Shown piece by piece: positions 1-9,357 of a DNA stretch of 64,000 nucleotides. The first letter of the stretch is position 1, and each line of letters begins with the position of its first letter. This DNA comes from Gammaproteobacteria bacterium (GTDB lineage: Bacteria; Pseudomonadota; Gammaproteobacteria; Pseudomonadales; Azotimanducaceae): the NCBI GenBank assembly GCA_026706935.1, contig JAPOXV010000026.1, positions 773,721 through 837,720 of the forward strand, in the 5' to 3' direction. The translations under genes were made by a program, and so were the position numbers. Under the pieces are notes generated by a model. The model worked only from the letters and a program-made list of their open reading frames with translations. It made no database searches and was not told where the DNA came from.

Positions 1-270
1 GAAGCCTACGACGCGGGGATCGTGCAGTTTGTCGTAGAACGTGACGAGATCGACGCAGAAGTACAAGCGTATTGCGAACGGATCGGTAGGAATGCCCCCC
101 TAACGATCAAAGCGGCAAAAGCTGCTGTGAACGCATATGAAAGCGGAGGCGATTTAGATGAGATCAAAGCTGTGAGAGCACTCGTCCGCGATTGCTTTGA
201 TTCCTCTGACTACAAAGAAGGTCGCAACGCTTTTGCGGAGAAACGCCGACCAAATTTCTCCGGTAGCTAG
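1..270 (+). CDS. Enoyl-CoA hydratase/isomerase (crotonase), C-terminal fragment
   Basis: The reading frame is open from the first base, so this is the 3' end of a gene that begins outside the window. The visible 89 residues match the C-terminal helical part of crotonase-family proteins: a segment reading NAPLTIKAAK followed by the DSSDYKEGRNAF and EKRRPNFSG type ending that is typical of enoyl-CoA hydratases acting in fatty-acid or aromatic acyl-CoA breakdown. The catalytic part (oxyanion hole and Glu residues) lies outside, so substrate cannot be judged. It is followed after 12 bases by the next gene on the same strand, suggesting an operon. Confidence 0.8.
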   Translation, partial: EAYDAGIVQFVVERDEIDAEVQAYCERIGRNAPLTIKAAKAAVNAYESGGDLDEIKAVRALVRDCFDSSDYKEGRNAFAEKRRPNFSGS

Positions 271-282
271 AGTCTGCAATCG

Positions 283-1044
283 ATGGACAAACCGAATGTC
301 GTGTCAGCGTGCGTGTTAATCATTGGCAATGAGATACTCTCTGGACGAACTCAGGATCTGAACCTTCAGTACATAGCTCAGACCTTAGGCGAGCAAGGCG
401 TGACGGTTCGGGAAGCGCGAGTAATTCCCGATGATCGCGACATCATCGTTGATGCGGTGAAGTATGCGAGTGCGACGTACGACTACGTGCTCACAACCGG
501 AGGTATCGGACCAACACACGACGACATCACAGCGGAATGCATCGCTGCGGCTTTTGGCGTACCACTTGTTAACCATCCGGAGATCGAAATTCGGATTCGC
601 GGTCGAGAAGCGCCCGCTGACGTCATGGCAAGTCGCTTGCTAATGGCGAGAGTACCGGAAGGCGCGACGCTTATCGAGAACTTGACGGGGGGTCCTCAAG
701 GATTTTCGATGGAAAACGTGCACGTGATGGCAGGTATCCCTGCGGTACTACAGGCGATGCTTCCTAATATCGAGTTTAGCGGTGGCGACACAGTTAAATC
801 GCGCTCCGTAAGGGCGTTTATGGGAGAAAGCGAAATCGCTACGAAGCTTGGTGAACTACAGAAGCAGGTCCCAAGTGTTGATATCGGAAGTTATCCGTTT
901 CACCGCGACGGCATATATGGAACGACATTAGTGGTTCGTGGGACGAAGCTCGACGAAGTGGAAGCGACCGTCGAGGAAATACGCGGGATCATTCGAAGTC
1001 GCGGTTCAGAACCGGGCGAAGTGAACGAAGGAGATGGCGCGTAA
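283..1044 (+). CDS. Molybdopterin-binding-domain protein (CinA N-terminal/MoaB-like)
   Basis: A 253-residue protein. The N-terminal half carries the MoCF/CinA fold signature: IGNEILSGRTQDLN near residue 15, then DYVLTTGGIGPTHDDITAE near residues 67-85, the glycine-rich binding loop. It has the length of stand-alone CinA-N proteins and lacks the C-terminal nicotinamide-nucleotide amidase domain of full CinA. Stand-alone members are often annotated as molybdopterin-binding or competence/damage-inducible proteins, and their real substrate is usually unknown. ATG start at 283, 12 bases after the crotonase stop; probably co-transcribed with it and the SDR gene that follows. Confidence 0.8.
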   Translation: MDKPNVVSACVLIIGNEILSGRTQDLNLQYIAQTLGEQGVTVREARVIPDDRDIIVDAVKYASATYDYVLTTGGIGPTHDDITAECIAAAFGVPLVNHPEIEIRIRGREAPADVMASRLLMARVPEGATLIENLTGGPQGFSMENVHVMAGIPAVLQAMLPNIEFSGGDTVKSRSVRAFMGESEIATKLGELQKQVPSVDIGSYPFHRDGIYGTTLVVRGTKLDEVEATVEEIRGIIRSRGSEPGEVNEGDGA

Positions 1045-1080
1045 CGTGTGCTCCAGTGGAGAAGGAAGAAGGACTAGATC

Positions 1081-1797
1081 GTGAAACTTGAAGGAAAGAA
1101 GGCTATTGTGCTTGGGGGCACGTCGGGCATTGGATTAGCTACCACCCAGCAGTTGGACGCTGCCGGTGTTACCGTCGTCGCAGGGAGTCGAAATCCAGAG
1201 CATATCGAAACAGCGAATACGACGACGTCCGAACGAGTCAGCTACAGGGAGATTGACGTACTTGATCGGGAGGGACTTGCGAGCCTATTCAGTGAGGAAG
1301 CCCCCTATGACTTCCTAGTCAATTGTGCGACCGGGGGTGAGCGAGCGTCCGGACCTTTCTTACAGATGGATCTGGATGGGTTTCAAGGCTCATTTCGCAA
1401 ACTCTGGGGATACACCAACTCAGTGCGTCTCGGGACGGAGTATCTCCCTGAAGATGGTGCGATCGTGTTAGTTAGTGGTTACCCGGCTCGAAAGAGCAAT
1501 CCCGGTTCTTCTGCGATCTCTACGGTAGGCAACGCGGTCGAGGGATTTGTACGAGCCATTGCACCCGAAATAGCGCCCCGTCGTATCAATGTCGTGTGCC
1601 CTGGCGTCATCGATACACCCATGTTTGCGCAAACCGGGGAAGCACGTCAGCAGTTTCTATCACAAGCAACCCAGCGAATGCTCATTCCTCGAGCCGGTAC
1701 CGCAGACGAAGTCGCTTCTGCGATATTGTTTTGCTTGGAAAACGGATACATGACAGGCGGTACGGTCGATGTTGAAGGGGGCGCCTTGTTACCGTAA
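1081..1797 (+). CDS. SDR-family protein lacking the catalytic Tyr/Lys
   Basis: A 238-residue Rossmann-fold short-chain dehydrogenase/reductase-like protein with a GTG start. The cofactor motif GGTSGIG is at about residues 12-18, the NNAG motif is altered to NCATGG, and the end of the fold reads RINVVCPGVIDTPMF. The usual YxxxK catalytic pair is missing: aligning on the following VEGF segment puts Ile where Tyr should be and Gly where Lys should be. Members like this may bind NAD(P) without ordinary dehydrogenase chemistry. It lies 36 bases after the molybdopterin-binding-domain gene and before a BCCT transporter. Confidence 0.8.
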   Translation: MKLEGKKAIVLGGTSGIGLATTQQLDAAGVTVVAGSRNPEHIETANTTTSERVSYREIDVLDREGLASLFSEEAPYDFLVNCATGGERASGPFLQMDLDGFQGSFRKLWGYTNSVRLGTEYLPEDGAIVLVSGYPARKSNPGSSAISTVGNAVEGFVRAIAPEIAPRRINVVCPGVIDTPMFAQTGEARQQFLSQATQRMLIPRAGTADEVASAILFCLENGYMTGGTVDVEGGALLP

Positions 1798-1881
1798 CGC
1801 GAAAGATGCGAAGAGTCAGTGATACCCATCTAGCCGAGATCGTAGAGTAGCTCTCCATGCCTTCTAGCGTTAAATAACCAG

Positions 1882-3459
1882 ATGACTGATATAGCCAACC
1901 CGAAAGCAGCAATCAAGCGATTGACTCAAGCGTCAGACCACAGCACGATTGACTGGACGCTGTTTGGCATTGCGGTCGCGACGATATTGGCAGCGTGCAT
2001 CCCGATGTTGCTGTATCGGGATGCGGCGATTGATCTCACCTCACGGGTATACAGCTGGCTCACGCAGGACTTCGGACTGTTGTACCAATGGGCCGCAATC
2101 GGCTGTTTCATTGTGTTGGCCGTCATTGCATTCGGGAAGTACGGAAAAGTTCGTCTAGGCGGAGACGACATGCCGCGCGAATATTCAACCGTCGCGTGGA
2201 TGGGCATGCTTTTTTGCAGCGGCATCGGAGCGGGGTTGTTGTATTGGACGCCGATCGAGTGGGCTTTTTACCTTGACACTCCGCCACTAGGTGTCAGTAA
2301 GGACAGTCCCATGGCGGTCGAACTAGCGGCAACCTACGGCATCTTTCATTGGGGCTTTTCTGCGTGGGCGATCTACGCGTTACCTGCTGTGGCTATAGCG
2401 GTACCCTACTACCAACGAAAGATCCCATATTTGAGACTATCGACCGGACTCTGTGGTATCGCCGGTGACGATATTGCCACGCGTCCGGTGGGGCGTTTGG
2501 TTGACTTTTGTTTCATCATCGCGATGGTTGCGGGAACAGGCACGTCGCTAGGCCTCGCGACACCCGCTATTGCGGCTTCGATCAGTTCTCTATTCGGTGT
2601 TGAAGCTGGAATGGCAATGGACGTGGCGGTTGCAGTAATCGCTATGTCGTTATTTGCTCTAAGTGTCTATCTAGGACTTGATGCGGGAATCAAACGGCTG
2701 AGCATGATCAATCTAGGACTCGGCCTTGTGTTTGTGCTTTTCATTCTTGCGGTTGGCCCAACTGTATTCATTTTGGAAACGGGCAGTAACAGTCTCGGCT
2801 TGCTGGTGCAAGACTTCGTACGCATGAATACGTGGACTGATCCCGCGACGAACGCAGGCTTCGTAGAGGATTGGACGATCTTCTACTGGGCTTGGTGGTT
2901 AGCCTACGCGCCATTTATGGGGATTTTTGTGTCGCGAATTTCTCGAGGGCGTACATTACGGGAGGTCATCGTAGGAATGATCGGGCTCGGTACGCTTGGG
3001 TGTGCTGTGTTCTTCATCGTGATTGGCAATACTGCTATGTGGTACGAGCTGAATGATGTTGTCGCATTAAAAAACATGATCTTAGGTGGTGACGAAGACA
3101 TTGCCATTGCAACGTTCGTAGAAACATTGCCATTTCAGCCGGTTCCTCTACTGATTTACCTTGTTTTAGCCTTCATATTCATTGCCACAACGTACGATTC
3201 CGCAAGCTACGTGATCGCCAGTATGGCGACACGAAGATTGAAAGCGGGCGATCATCCGATACGGTGGCATCGAGTGTTTTGGGCGCTTATGCTCATCGTG
3301 TTGCCGATCACACTCATGTATATGGACGATCTAACGGCTGTAAAAAACGCCTCTATCATCGCGTCGCTACCGTTACTGGTGATTTTCGTATTGATTACTG
3401 TTGCGTTGTTCCGGGAACTTAAGGAGGATGAACTCCGTCGACAGAGAGCTTCCACATAA
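1882..3459 (+). CDS. BCCT-family transporter (betaine/choline/carnitine type)
   Basis: A 525-residue integral membrane protein with about 12 hydrophobic segments. The BCCT signature is clear around residues 330-360: FYWAWWLAYAPFMG followed by IFVSRISRGRTLREVI. Other family marks are the glycine-rich GIGAGLLYW segment near residue 115 and the aromatic Trp-rich box. BCCT carriers move trimethylammonium compounds (glycine betaine, choline, carnitine) or related zwitterions such as DMSP, by sodium or proton symport or by antiport; the substrate cannot be fixed here. It lacks a long charged C-terminal osmosensing tail, so uptake for catabolism is as likely as osmoprotection. ATG start at 1882. Confidence 0.92.
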   Translation: MTDIANPKAAIKRLTQASDHSTIDWTLFGIAVATILAACIPMLLYRDAAIDLTSRVYSWLTQDFGLLYQWAAIGCFIVLAVIAFGKYGKVRLGGDDMPREYSTVAWMGMLFCSGIGAGLLYWTPIEWAFYLDTPPLGVSKDSPMAVELAATYGIFHWGFSAWAIYALPAVAIAVPYYQRKIPYLRLSTGLCGIAGDDIATRPVGRLVDFCFIIAMVAGTGTSLGLATPAIAASISSLFGVEAGMAMDVAVAVIAMSLFALSVYLGLDAGIKRLSMINLGLGLVFVLFILAVGPTVFILETGSNSLGLLVQDFVRMNTWTDPATNAGFVEDWTIFYWAWWLAYAPFMGIFVSRISRGRTLREVIVGMIGLGTLGCAVFFIVIGNTAMWYELNDVVALKNMILGGDEDIAIATFVETLPFQPVPLLIYLVLAFIFIATTYDSASYVIASMATRRLKAGDHPIRWHRVFWALMLIVLPITLMYMDDLTAVKNASIIASLPLLVIFVLITVALFRELKEDELRRQRAST

Positions 3460-3504
3460 CGCAGTCTTAAACTTACTGATCGGAACATTCAATCAGAAGT
3501 CACC

Positions 3505-4365
3505 GTGAAGAAACTCACCTCTGAACAACGCGAGCAATGGGAAACTGACGGCTATCTAGTCATCAAGGATGCATTGAGTTCCGATGAAGTTGAATTCTTC
3601 AGCGACGAAATCGATCGAATCCGTGCTATTCCAGGATACGAGCCCATTCGAGGGGAAAACGTTCCGATAGGTCATTACGGTTGGTTACCGCATGCGGCGA
3701 GTCTGGAAAACACGGGTTTCATGGATCGACGTGATTTATTGCCTTACGGCAAGCACTTTGTTGATCTGATTGACCGACCCAATATCTTCGATCTTGTGGT
3801 TGACATCATGGGTCCGTACATTGCCTTGAGTATGTCCCAAGCGATTGTGCGTTCACCGTCCGATAAATTCCCTGGTTATACCCACACGGATGGAGGTGAA
3901 GCATTACGTCGCATCCGAGTCTCGGACTCGTGTCCGCCACTTGCTATGAAAGCGCTGTATTTCCTAACCGATACGTCAGAACGGGAAATGGGCAACCTCA
4001 CCATCTTCCCTGGTAGCCACAAGCGTCAAATACCGTACAACGCGTCAGAACCAGTAAATCCGTACTCAGCGGGTTCTAAGCAGATACTCGCACAAGCCGG
4101 AGACTGTGTTCTGTTTCCACATGCGATGTGGCACGGTCCGTGCCGGAATGAATCGGATAGTGCGCGAAAGACGCTGCTATACAACTACTGTCAGCTGTTT
4201 ATGCGCCAATACGATTTTCAAATTACATCGAACATTGCTGAGTGGTGCACCCCACGTCAGCGACGACTTTTAGGTGACTTGGGCTATGACTTCCGACCCG
4301 GCTCGTACTTTTATGTGCCGGTCGACCAGGAAGCCGTCATTCTCGAACAACAACAAGCAAACTAG
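3505..4365 (+). CDS. Phytanoyl-CoA dioxygenase (PhyH) family Fe(II)/2-oxoglutarate oxygenase
   Basis: A 286-residue protein with GTG start. It shows the PhyH pattern: an N-terminal YLVIKDALSSDEVEFF segment, a His-x-Asp iron-binding pair in YTHTDGGE near residues 128-135, and a distal histidine in LFPHAMWHGPCRNES followed by an Arg (SARKTLLYNY) that would bind 2-oxoglutarate. This family hydroxylates small molecules, including quaternary ammonium compounds and secondary metabolites. Position right after the BCCT transporter suggests it may act on the imported solute, but that is inference from context. Its stop codon overlaps the stop of the converging gamma-glutamyltransferase gene. Confidence 0.88.
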   Translation: MKKLTSEQREQWETDGYLVIKDALSSDEVEFFSDEIDRIRAIPGYEPIRGENVPIGHYGWLPHAASLENTGFMDRRDLLPYGKHFVDLIDRPNIFDLVVDIMGPYIALSMSQAIVRSPSDKFPGYTHTDGGEALRRIRVSDSCPPLAMKALYFLTDTSEREMGNLTIFPGSHKRQIPYNASEPVNPYSAGSKQILAQAGDCVLFPHAMWHGPCRNESDSARKTLLYNYCQLFMRQYDFQITSNIAEWCTPRQRRLLGDLGYDFRPGSYFYVPVDQEAVILEQQQAN

Positions 4366-5945
4366 GCGCGTACAGCGACTGCTGCCGCGTGTGGCGACGG
4401 CACATAACAACCACCTTCGAATCGTCCGTCCGGTCGCGCTGCGACTATTTGTGGGATAGCGAATTGATTGCCACCGAGCCCGTTCGAACGAACTTTAGTG
4501 GTTTCGTATTTGGCACGCAAAGCATCGAGAATGTCGTCACTGAAATGAGCCATCGTCCAAACATTCTCATTACCTGAAACGTCGACCCGTGGTTGATGTA
4601 CGGCATCGTTGATATTCATGCCGAAGTCTAAAACGAATGATGTGAGTTGAAGGACGGATGGAAAAATCTTCCTTCCACCACACGCACCAACGGCAAAGCG
4701 CGTACCGTCATCGCGGAACAGCAACGTGGGGCACATGTTGCACAGCGGATGACGTCCGCCGACGAGAGAGTTCGGGCGGTCGGGCAATGGGTCGAACCAC
4801 ATCATGCCGTTATTCATTGTTAGACCTGAATTCGGCAGCACTACCTGTGAACCGAATGGCGACATGACGGTTTGGGTAAGCGCGACCATGTTGCCGTACT
4901 CGTCAGCGACCGATAGGTGCGATGTGTGAGTGTCGCCGGTCTGAGTCTTGCCTTCGCCTAAGTGTTCGAGGCGATATTTGTACGTTTGGCGCAGCGCTTC
5001 AACATAGGCGATGACATCGCTAGCGTTCGGTCTACCGTTGGCGAATTCGTGAGGTTCGAGAATACCGAGCGCTTGCTGCATGCTAGGACCGGCTGTCATA
5101 TTGCTTGGAGTTTGGACGGTTGCACCGCGATAGTTGGACGTGATGGGTTCGCGGATGAATGGCTGGTATTCCTTCATATCACGAAGGGTGATTCTGCTAC
5201 CGATTTCGTTCAGATCTGCGACGATGCTCTGCGCAAGCGATCCCTCGTAATACGCGTTGGGTCCTTCTCGTTGAATCGTTCGATACGTGCTCGCCAGTTG
5301 CGTCAGTGGCAAGTGGTTAACAAACCCCTCACCCGCACCCAGTGGAGGGAACCCACCCGGGAGGTAAACTGATTTCGAGCCGTCGAATCTCGTCAGTCCA
5401 CGTGCGAAATTCGTGATATGCATAGAGGCGTACCAATCGATAGGTAAGCCCTCTTCGGCGAGTTGGCATGCCGGTTCGATGACCTCTTCCCACGGTTTAG
5501 TACCGAATTCCTCGACTGCAAGAGCAGCGCCTCGTATATATCCTGGTACGGCGATGGACAACGGACCGCTTACGTTCACATGACCCTTGACAGCAGGCCA
5601 GTTGAAACTACCTGCGCCTGTAATTCCTTGGTCAGGATCGAGGGGATAGTCGTCTGGAGTGGAATCAAATGGCGCTCGCATTCCGAATTCGACGACCTTG
5701 GTCGTTTGGGTGTCCGCTAAATGCACGGTCATATACCCGCCGCCGCCTATTCCACTGGACCACGGCTCTACGACGCCTATCGTTAATCCTGCTGCGATTG
5801 CAGCATCGACAGCATTGCCACCACTCCGTAGCATCTCGACCCCGACTTCGGAAGCAAGATAGTGTTGAGTCGATACGATTCCACCACTTCCAACGATTGC
5901 TGGTTTTTGGATGATCCAGTGTTCTTGAGCTAGTCTTCGTCGCAT
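4362..5945 (-). CDS. Gamma-glutamyltransferase family protein (no signal peptide)
   Basis: A 527-residue Ntn-hydrolase of the GGT family, which matures by self-cleavage before a catalytic Thr. The N-terminal subunit shows GGNAVDAAIAAGLTIGVVEP and the glycine-rich GIGGGGYM. The predicted nucleophile is the Thr in HTSHLSVADEYGN, aligned with the TTHYSVVD motif of classical GGT. The oxyanion-type glycines and the NNGMMWFDP segment are present. No signal peptide is visible at the start (MRRRLAQEHWIIQK), unlike periplasmic E. coli Ggt, so this may be a cytoplasmic family member or an acylase-like relative. It converges on the PhyH gene with a shared CTAG stop region. Confidence 0.9.
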   Translation of the reverse strand: MRRRLAQEHWIIQKPAIVGSGGIVSTQHYLASEVGVEMLRSGGNAVDAAIAAGLTIGVVEPWSSGIGGGGYMTVHLADTQTTKVVEFGMRAPFDSTPDDYPLDPDQGITGAGSFNWPAVKGHVNVSGPLSIAVPGYIRGAALAVEEFGTKPWEEVIEPACQLAEEGLPIDWYASMHITNFARGLTRFDGSKSVYLPGGFPPLGAGEGFVNHLPLTQLASTYRTIQREGPNAYYEGSLAQSIVADLNEIGSRITLRDMKEYQPFIREPITSNYRGATVQTPSNMTAGPSMQQALGILEPHEFANGRPNASDVIAYVEALRQTYKYRLEHLGEGKTQTGDTHTSHLSVADEYGNMVALTQTVMSPFGSQVVLPNSGLTMNNGMMWFDPLPDRPNSLVGGRHPLCNMCPTLLFRDDGTRFAVGACGGRKIFPSVLQLTSFVLDFGMNINDAVHQPRVDVSGNENVWTMAHFSDDILDALRAKYETTKVRSNGLGGNQFAIPQIVAARPDGRFEGGCYVPSPHAAAVAVRA

Positions 5946-6105
5946 ACTTCGAATTTTCGTTTAGCGTGAAGCACAAAAATGCACGAAGGGGCAAATCTGA
6001 TCGGTCGATTCGTTAGCGTCGATGCGAGATACGTAGATTTGGATTTCGAAAAAAAGAGTAGAAACTTGATATGCTCACGAGGCGACAGATTACAGCTGAG
6101 ATGAA

Positions 6106-6690
6106 ATGTCAAGAGCGATAGAACTTGCCGACCAAGCGTGGCGCCTGCGAGCGAACGCGATGCGCGAGCAACTCTCGGGTGAAGAAGCCGAGCGAAGGCG
6201 CTCTAAATGCCTGGGACTGCTTGAACAGGCGAAGGACTTAGCAAAGAGCGAAAATGACGACTACGGCTTGGCGTATGCACTGAATAAACTCGCCCATTTG
6301 CGCGCTGATCTTGGACGACGTGAGGCTGCGATCGAACTATTGCTTGAAGCTGCCGAAGCGGGTCGACGAGCCCAGAGTGGTCTGCTCGAAGGCGAGGCAT
6401 TGCGTCACTGGGCTGACCATCTGCGTCACGAAAACAAGCTAGAAGAAGCTGAATCTATCTACTGGCGAGCAGTGGAAGCGCTTAAGTCCGACTCTGAGAC
6501 CTCGACACTCTCGTTAGGAAATGCCTATCGTCCCATAGCGATTTTGTATACGGCACTTGGCGACAGCGAGAAAGCGATTCGCTACTGGAGAAAAGCACGT
6601 AAGTTGTACGCCGAGGCTGGGATTGCCGCCGGTATCGAGGAATGTGATACTAATCTGGTGAAGTTGAAGAATATCCTAGACTCGAGTTAG
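6106..6690 (+). CDS. Tetratricopeptide-repeat protein
   Basis: A 194-residue, highly helical, charged protein with several TPR-like repeats, for example YALNKLAHLRADLGRREAAI (about residues 59-78), a second around EALRHWADHLRHENKLEEAE, and a third around AYRPIAILYTALGDSEKAIRYW. No signal peptide or membrane segment. TPR proteins act as protein-binding scaffolds; nothing in the sequence says which partner. The gene is alone on its strand between two - strand genes, with its own 160-base upstream region. Confidence 0.75.
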   Translation: MSRAIELADQAWRLRANAMREQLSGEEAERRRSKCLGLLEQAKDLAKSENDDYGLAYALNKLAHLRADLGRREAAIELLLEAAEAGRRAQSGLLEGEALRHWADHLRHENKLEEAESIYWRAVEALKSDSETSTLSLGNAYRPIAILYTALGDSEKAIRYWRKARKLYAEAGIAAGIEECDTNLVKLKNILDSS

Positions 6691-6694
6691 GTAT

Positions 6695-7915
6695 TCAGCG
6701 TTCTAGCAGAGAGGCCGCTTTGCTTGAAAGTGACACACCGCGAGATCCCATACGCATGGGGTTCCGGTCATGACCGTTCGTTAAGTAACAGAACGAAAGT
6801 CCGGTTTCCGGATCTGCCCACGCTATTTGACCACCAGCGCCACCGTGGCCAAATGCTGTTGGTGAGTTAGAGTGACCGAATCCCCTGAAATTGCGCTGCT
6901 CGTTGCCTGCTACGACAACACCAAGGGCTCGATTGACCCGATGCCCCATTAGCGGATCGACATAGTCGCCGCTAATCACCTTCAATGCGAAGTCGAGAGT
7001 TTCACGCGTCCAAACAGTCTCGCCGTCACGAGCGCTGCCGTGTAATAGTCCCTGATAGAACAAAGTCATTGCGGCAGCCGTCATAATGCCCCCGCCGCCT
7101 GGTACACCGACAGCTCGGATTTCAGGTTGGTTGAATGAGAGAATCGCATCTTCTGTCACTTCGGTGACGGGTGGTTCGGGTACGCCCAAACGCGCATAGT
7201 CTTCACTCGTAAGCGCGTCACCGACATGCTCAAGTGTCAGAACCCGGTCGTTTTCATGACTCGGCAATCCGACGTAAAAATCTTGGAGACCGAGCGGTTC
7301 GACGATTCGTGTGCGAATAAAGTCTCGAAAGTCCGTGTCCGTCTTACGTTCAACAATTTCCGCGATCACCCACATACTCGACGTCGGGTGATACTCAAAT
7401 TTAGAACCAGGTTCCCAATTCAAGCGCCAGTTAGAGAACCTAGCGAGTCGTGAATCACGGTCGTCCCATTCAACCGGGCGAAACGGTGCCATAGGAAAAC
7501 CAGATGTGTGCAGAAAAAGCTGCACTACTTTTATTGACTCTTTGCCGTTTGTCGCAAATTCTGGAATGATGTCAGCGACTGTTTCGTTGACATCTAGTAA
7601 GCCGTCTTGAATCACCAACCATGCCGCAGCAGACATCACCGCTTTCGTGCTTGAGAAAACTGGGATGAGAGAGTCATCACGTGCAGTTCCTAGAGATTCC
7701 TGCCAGATTACTTCACCATCTTTCGCGATTGCGTACTGCGCCGCATTGAGTAATCCTTCTTCGATTTCCTTTCTCGCCCGTTGACGAAGTACATCAAGCT
7801 TCTTGGGATTTACGCCCGTATCAAGAACCGCATTCTCGGCCATGAAACATCTCGGAATGTCAGCAATACGCGCGCCATTATGCAATTGCGAGGTCGATAA
7901 CCGAGGGAACGGCAT
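6695..7915 (-). CDS. Serine hydrolase, beta-lactamase/esterase class C family
   Basis: A 406-residue protein of the beta-lactamase-related family. The SxxK active-site motif is SSTK at residues 88-91 in PVFSSTKAVMSAA; a Tyr-containing second motif is in FEYHPTSSMW and the third, KTG-like box is FGHGGAGG near the C-terminus. Such proteins are mostly esterases, peptidases or amidases rather than true beta-lactamases. No signal peptide is visible, so it is likely cytoplasmic. An internal Met at residue 25 (position 7843) is an alternative start, since the first 24 residues look unlike the family. It is divergent from the cysteine synthase gene, with starts only 6 bases apart if the longest forms are used. 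Confidence 0.85.
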   Translation of the reverse strand: MPFPRLSTSQLHNGARIADIPRCFMAENAVLDTGVNPKKLDVLRQRARKEIEEGLLNAAQYAIAKDGEVIWQESLGTARDDSLIPVFSSTKAVMSAAAWLVIQDGLLDVNETVADIIPEFATNGKESIKVVQLFLHTSGFPMAPFRPVEWDDRDSRLARFSNWRLNWEPGSKFEYHPTSSMWVIAEIVERKTDTDFRDFIRTRIVEPLGLQDFYVGLPSHENDRVLTLEHVGDALTSEDYARLGVPEPPVTEVTEDAILSFNQPEIRAVGVPGGGGIMTAAAMTLFYQGLLHGSARDGETVWTRETLDFALKVISGDYVDPLMGHRVNRALGVVVAGNEQRNFRGFGHSNSPTAFGHGGAGGQIAWADPETGLSFCYLTNGHDRNPMRMGSRGVSLSSKAASLLER

Positions 7916-7921
7916 GAGTCA

Positions 7922-8989
7922 ATGGTCGATTCGAGCACTGTTCGGTACATGCTCGACCATGAGCCCGTTTCTAAAATTCTCCGCTATTTTTCGTTTGTAG
8001 ACATAGTGCCGTCACACCGCGCAGGATTCGTCGATTCAATAGGCAATACACCTTTGATTCGCTTAAATACAGCTTCAGAAATTACAGGCTGCGAGATATA
8101 CGGTAAAGCAGAATTCTTAAATCCCGGGGGATCTGTCAAAGATCGAGCTGCTTGGTGGATGATCCGAGACGCGGAGGACAGCGGCGAACTTAAACCCGGG
8201 GGAACGGTTGTTGAAGGTACAGCGGGGAATACCGGGATTGGACTCGCGCATATCTGTAATGCACGGGGATACAAGTGCGTCATTTACATGCCGGACAACC
8301 AATCACAGGAAAAAGTTGAAATCCTCAAGACGCTTGGTGCAGAGGTTCGCGTCGTCCCAACAGTTCCTTACAAGGATGACAGCAACTACCAAAAGCAAGC
8401 CGGGCGTTATGCGGCGACTCTGCACGACGGAATTTGGGCGAATCAATTCGACAATACGGCTAATACGCTCGCTCACTATGAATCAACGGGTCCCGAAATC
8501 TGGCGGGACACAGATCAGAAGGTTTCAGCGTTTGTTTGTTCCGTTGGTACGGGAGGCACGATTGCGGGCGTATCCAAGTATCTCAAGGAGCAGAACAACG
8601 ATGTCCAGATCGTGCTTTCGGATTGCATGGGGAGTGCGCTGCATAGCTACGTTATGACGGGTGAAGCAGTGATGAGCGAAGGCCCGTCGATTACGGAAGG
8701 CATTGGCAATAGTCGCGTAACGGACAACTTTGCAGAGGCTCGGGTCGACTGGTCAGTCCAGATCAGCGATCAAGAGATGGTCGACCTTATCTATCGTATT
8801 CTGCGTGAGGAAGGTTGGTTTCTTGGTTCAAGCAGCGGTATCAACATTTGTGGTGCCGTAGAAGTCGCTAAGAAGCTTGGACCTGGACATACTGTGGTGA
8901 CGATGCTGTGCGACACTGGGAGCAAGTACCAGTCAACGCTGTTTGATCGGACGTGGCTCACGGAGCAGAATCTGTTCGTTAAAGGCTAG
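7922..8989 (+). CDS. Cysteine synthase family PLP enzyme
   Basis: A 355-residue O-acetylserine sulfhydrylase-like protein. The domain proper starts at VDSIGNTPLIRL (about residue 38); the PLP lysine is in NPGGSVKDRAAWW, the phosphate-binding loop is TAGNTGIGLAH, and GTGGTIAG is present. It would make L-cysteine from O-acetylserine and sulfide, or a related beta-replacement. The first ~37 residues are poorly conserved; GTG at 8006 is in frame and would give a protein starting just before the conserved fold, so the true start may lie downstream of 7922. No CBS regulatory domain is present. Confidence 0.88.
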   Translation: MVDSSTVRYMLDHEPVSKILRYFSFVDIVPSHRAGFVDSIGNTPLIRLNTASEITGCEIYGKAEFLNPGGSVKDRAAWWMIRDAEDSGELKPGGTVVEGTAGNTGIGLAHICNARGYKCVIYMPDNQSQEKVEILKTLGAEVRVVPTVPYKDDSNYQKQAGRYAATLHDGIWANQFDNTANTLAHYESTGPEIWRDTDQKVSAFVCSVGTGGTIAGVSKYLKEQNNDVQIVLSDCMGSALHSYVMTGEAVMSEGPSITEGIGNSRVTDNFAEARVDWSVQISDQEMVDLIYRILREEGWFLGSSSGINICGAVEVAKKLGPGHTVVTMLCDTGSKYQSTLFDRTWLTEQNLFVKG

Positions 8990-9357
8990 ATTAGGGAATA
9001 TTGAGTAGTCTCGGCTAAATTGCGAGAACCCGTTGATTTCTCCCGTTCAATCGGAGGGAAACGCAACGCGTTGACGTTGAAATTCGAAACTGTATAGGGT
9101 TCATGCGACATCACACTGGATTTGCATAACGACTGATTCGCGTAGATTTACAGCGAACGTTGCGTTCCGCGACGTAATGACCGCGATTCGCAGTGCGGTA
9201 ATACGCGGTAAAAAGCGATCAACCATAGAGTGAATTCCGATTTGATAGTTGTCGCGATACCATCGATTTTCACTATGACTGCGATGGAATCAGGCATATC
9301 GCTAGGGTTCGATTCCTATACTCTTACTGACTCTTTTGGTGAAGGAGAGCGTCGCGT
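8990..9357. other. Intergenic region without recognised gene
   Basis: A 368-base gap between cysteine synthase and the TonB-domain gene. I see no open frame of note, no clear terminator with a T-run and no tRNA. A short stretch resembling a tRNA T-loop (9305-9316) lacks a paired stem. A purine-rich ribosome-binding site (GAAGGAGAG, about 9341-9349) precedes the TTG start of the next gene. Confidence 0.5.

Noticed and set aside
8208..8657. 149-codon open frame inside cysteine synthase, other frame
   Set aside because: It is Arg/Ser rich with no recognisable motif and lies wholly within a well-supported gene.
9305..9316. tRNA T-loop-like GGGTTCGATTCC
   Set aside because: The flanking bases do not form the five-pair T stem, and no acceptor or anticodon arm can be built from the surrounding 80 bases.
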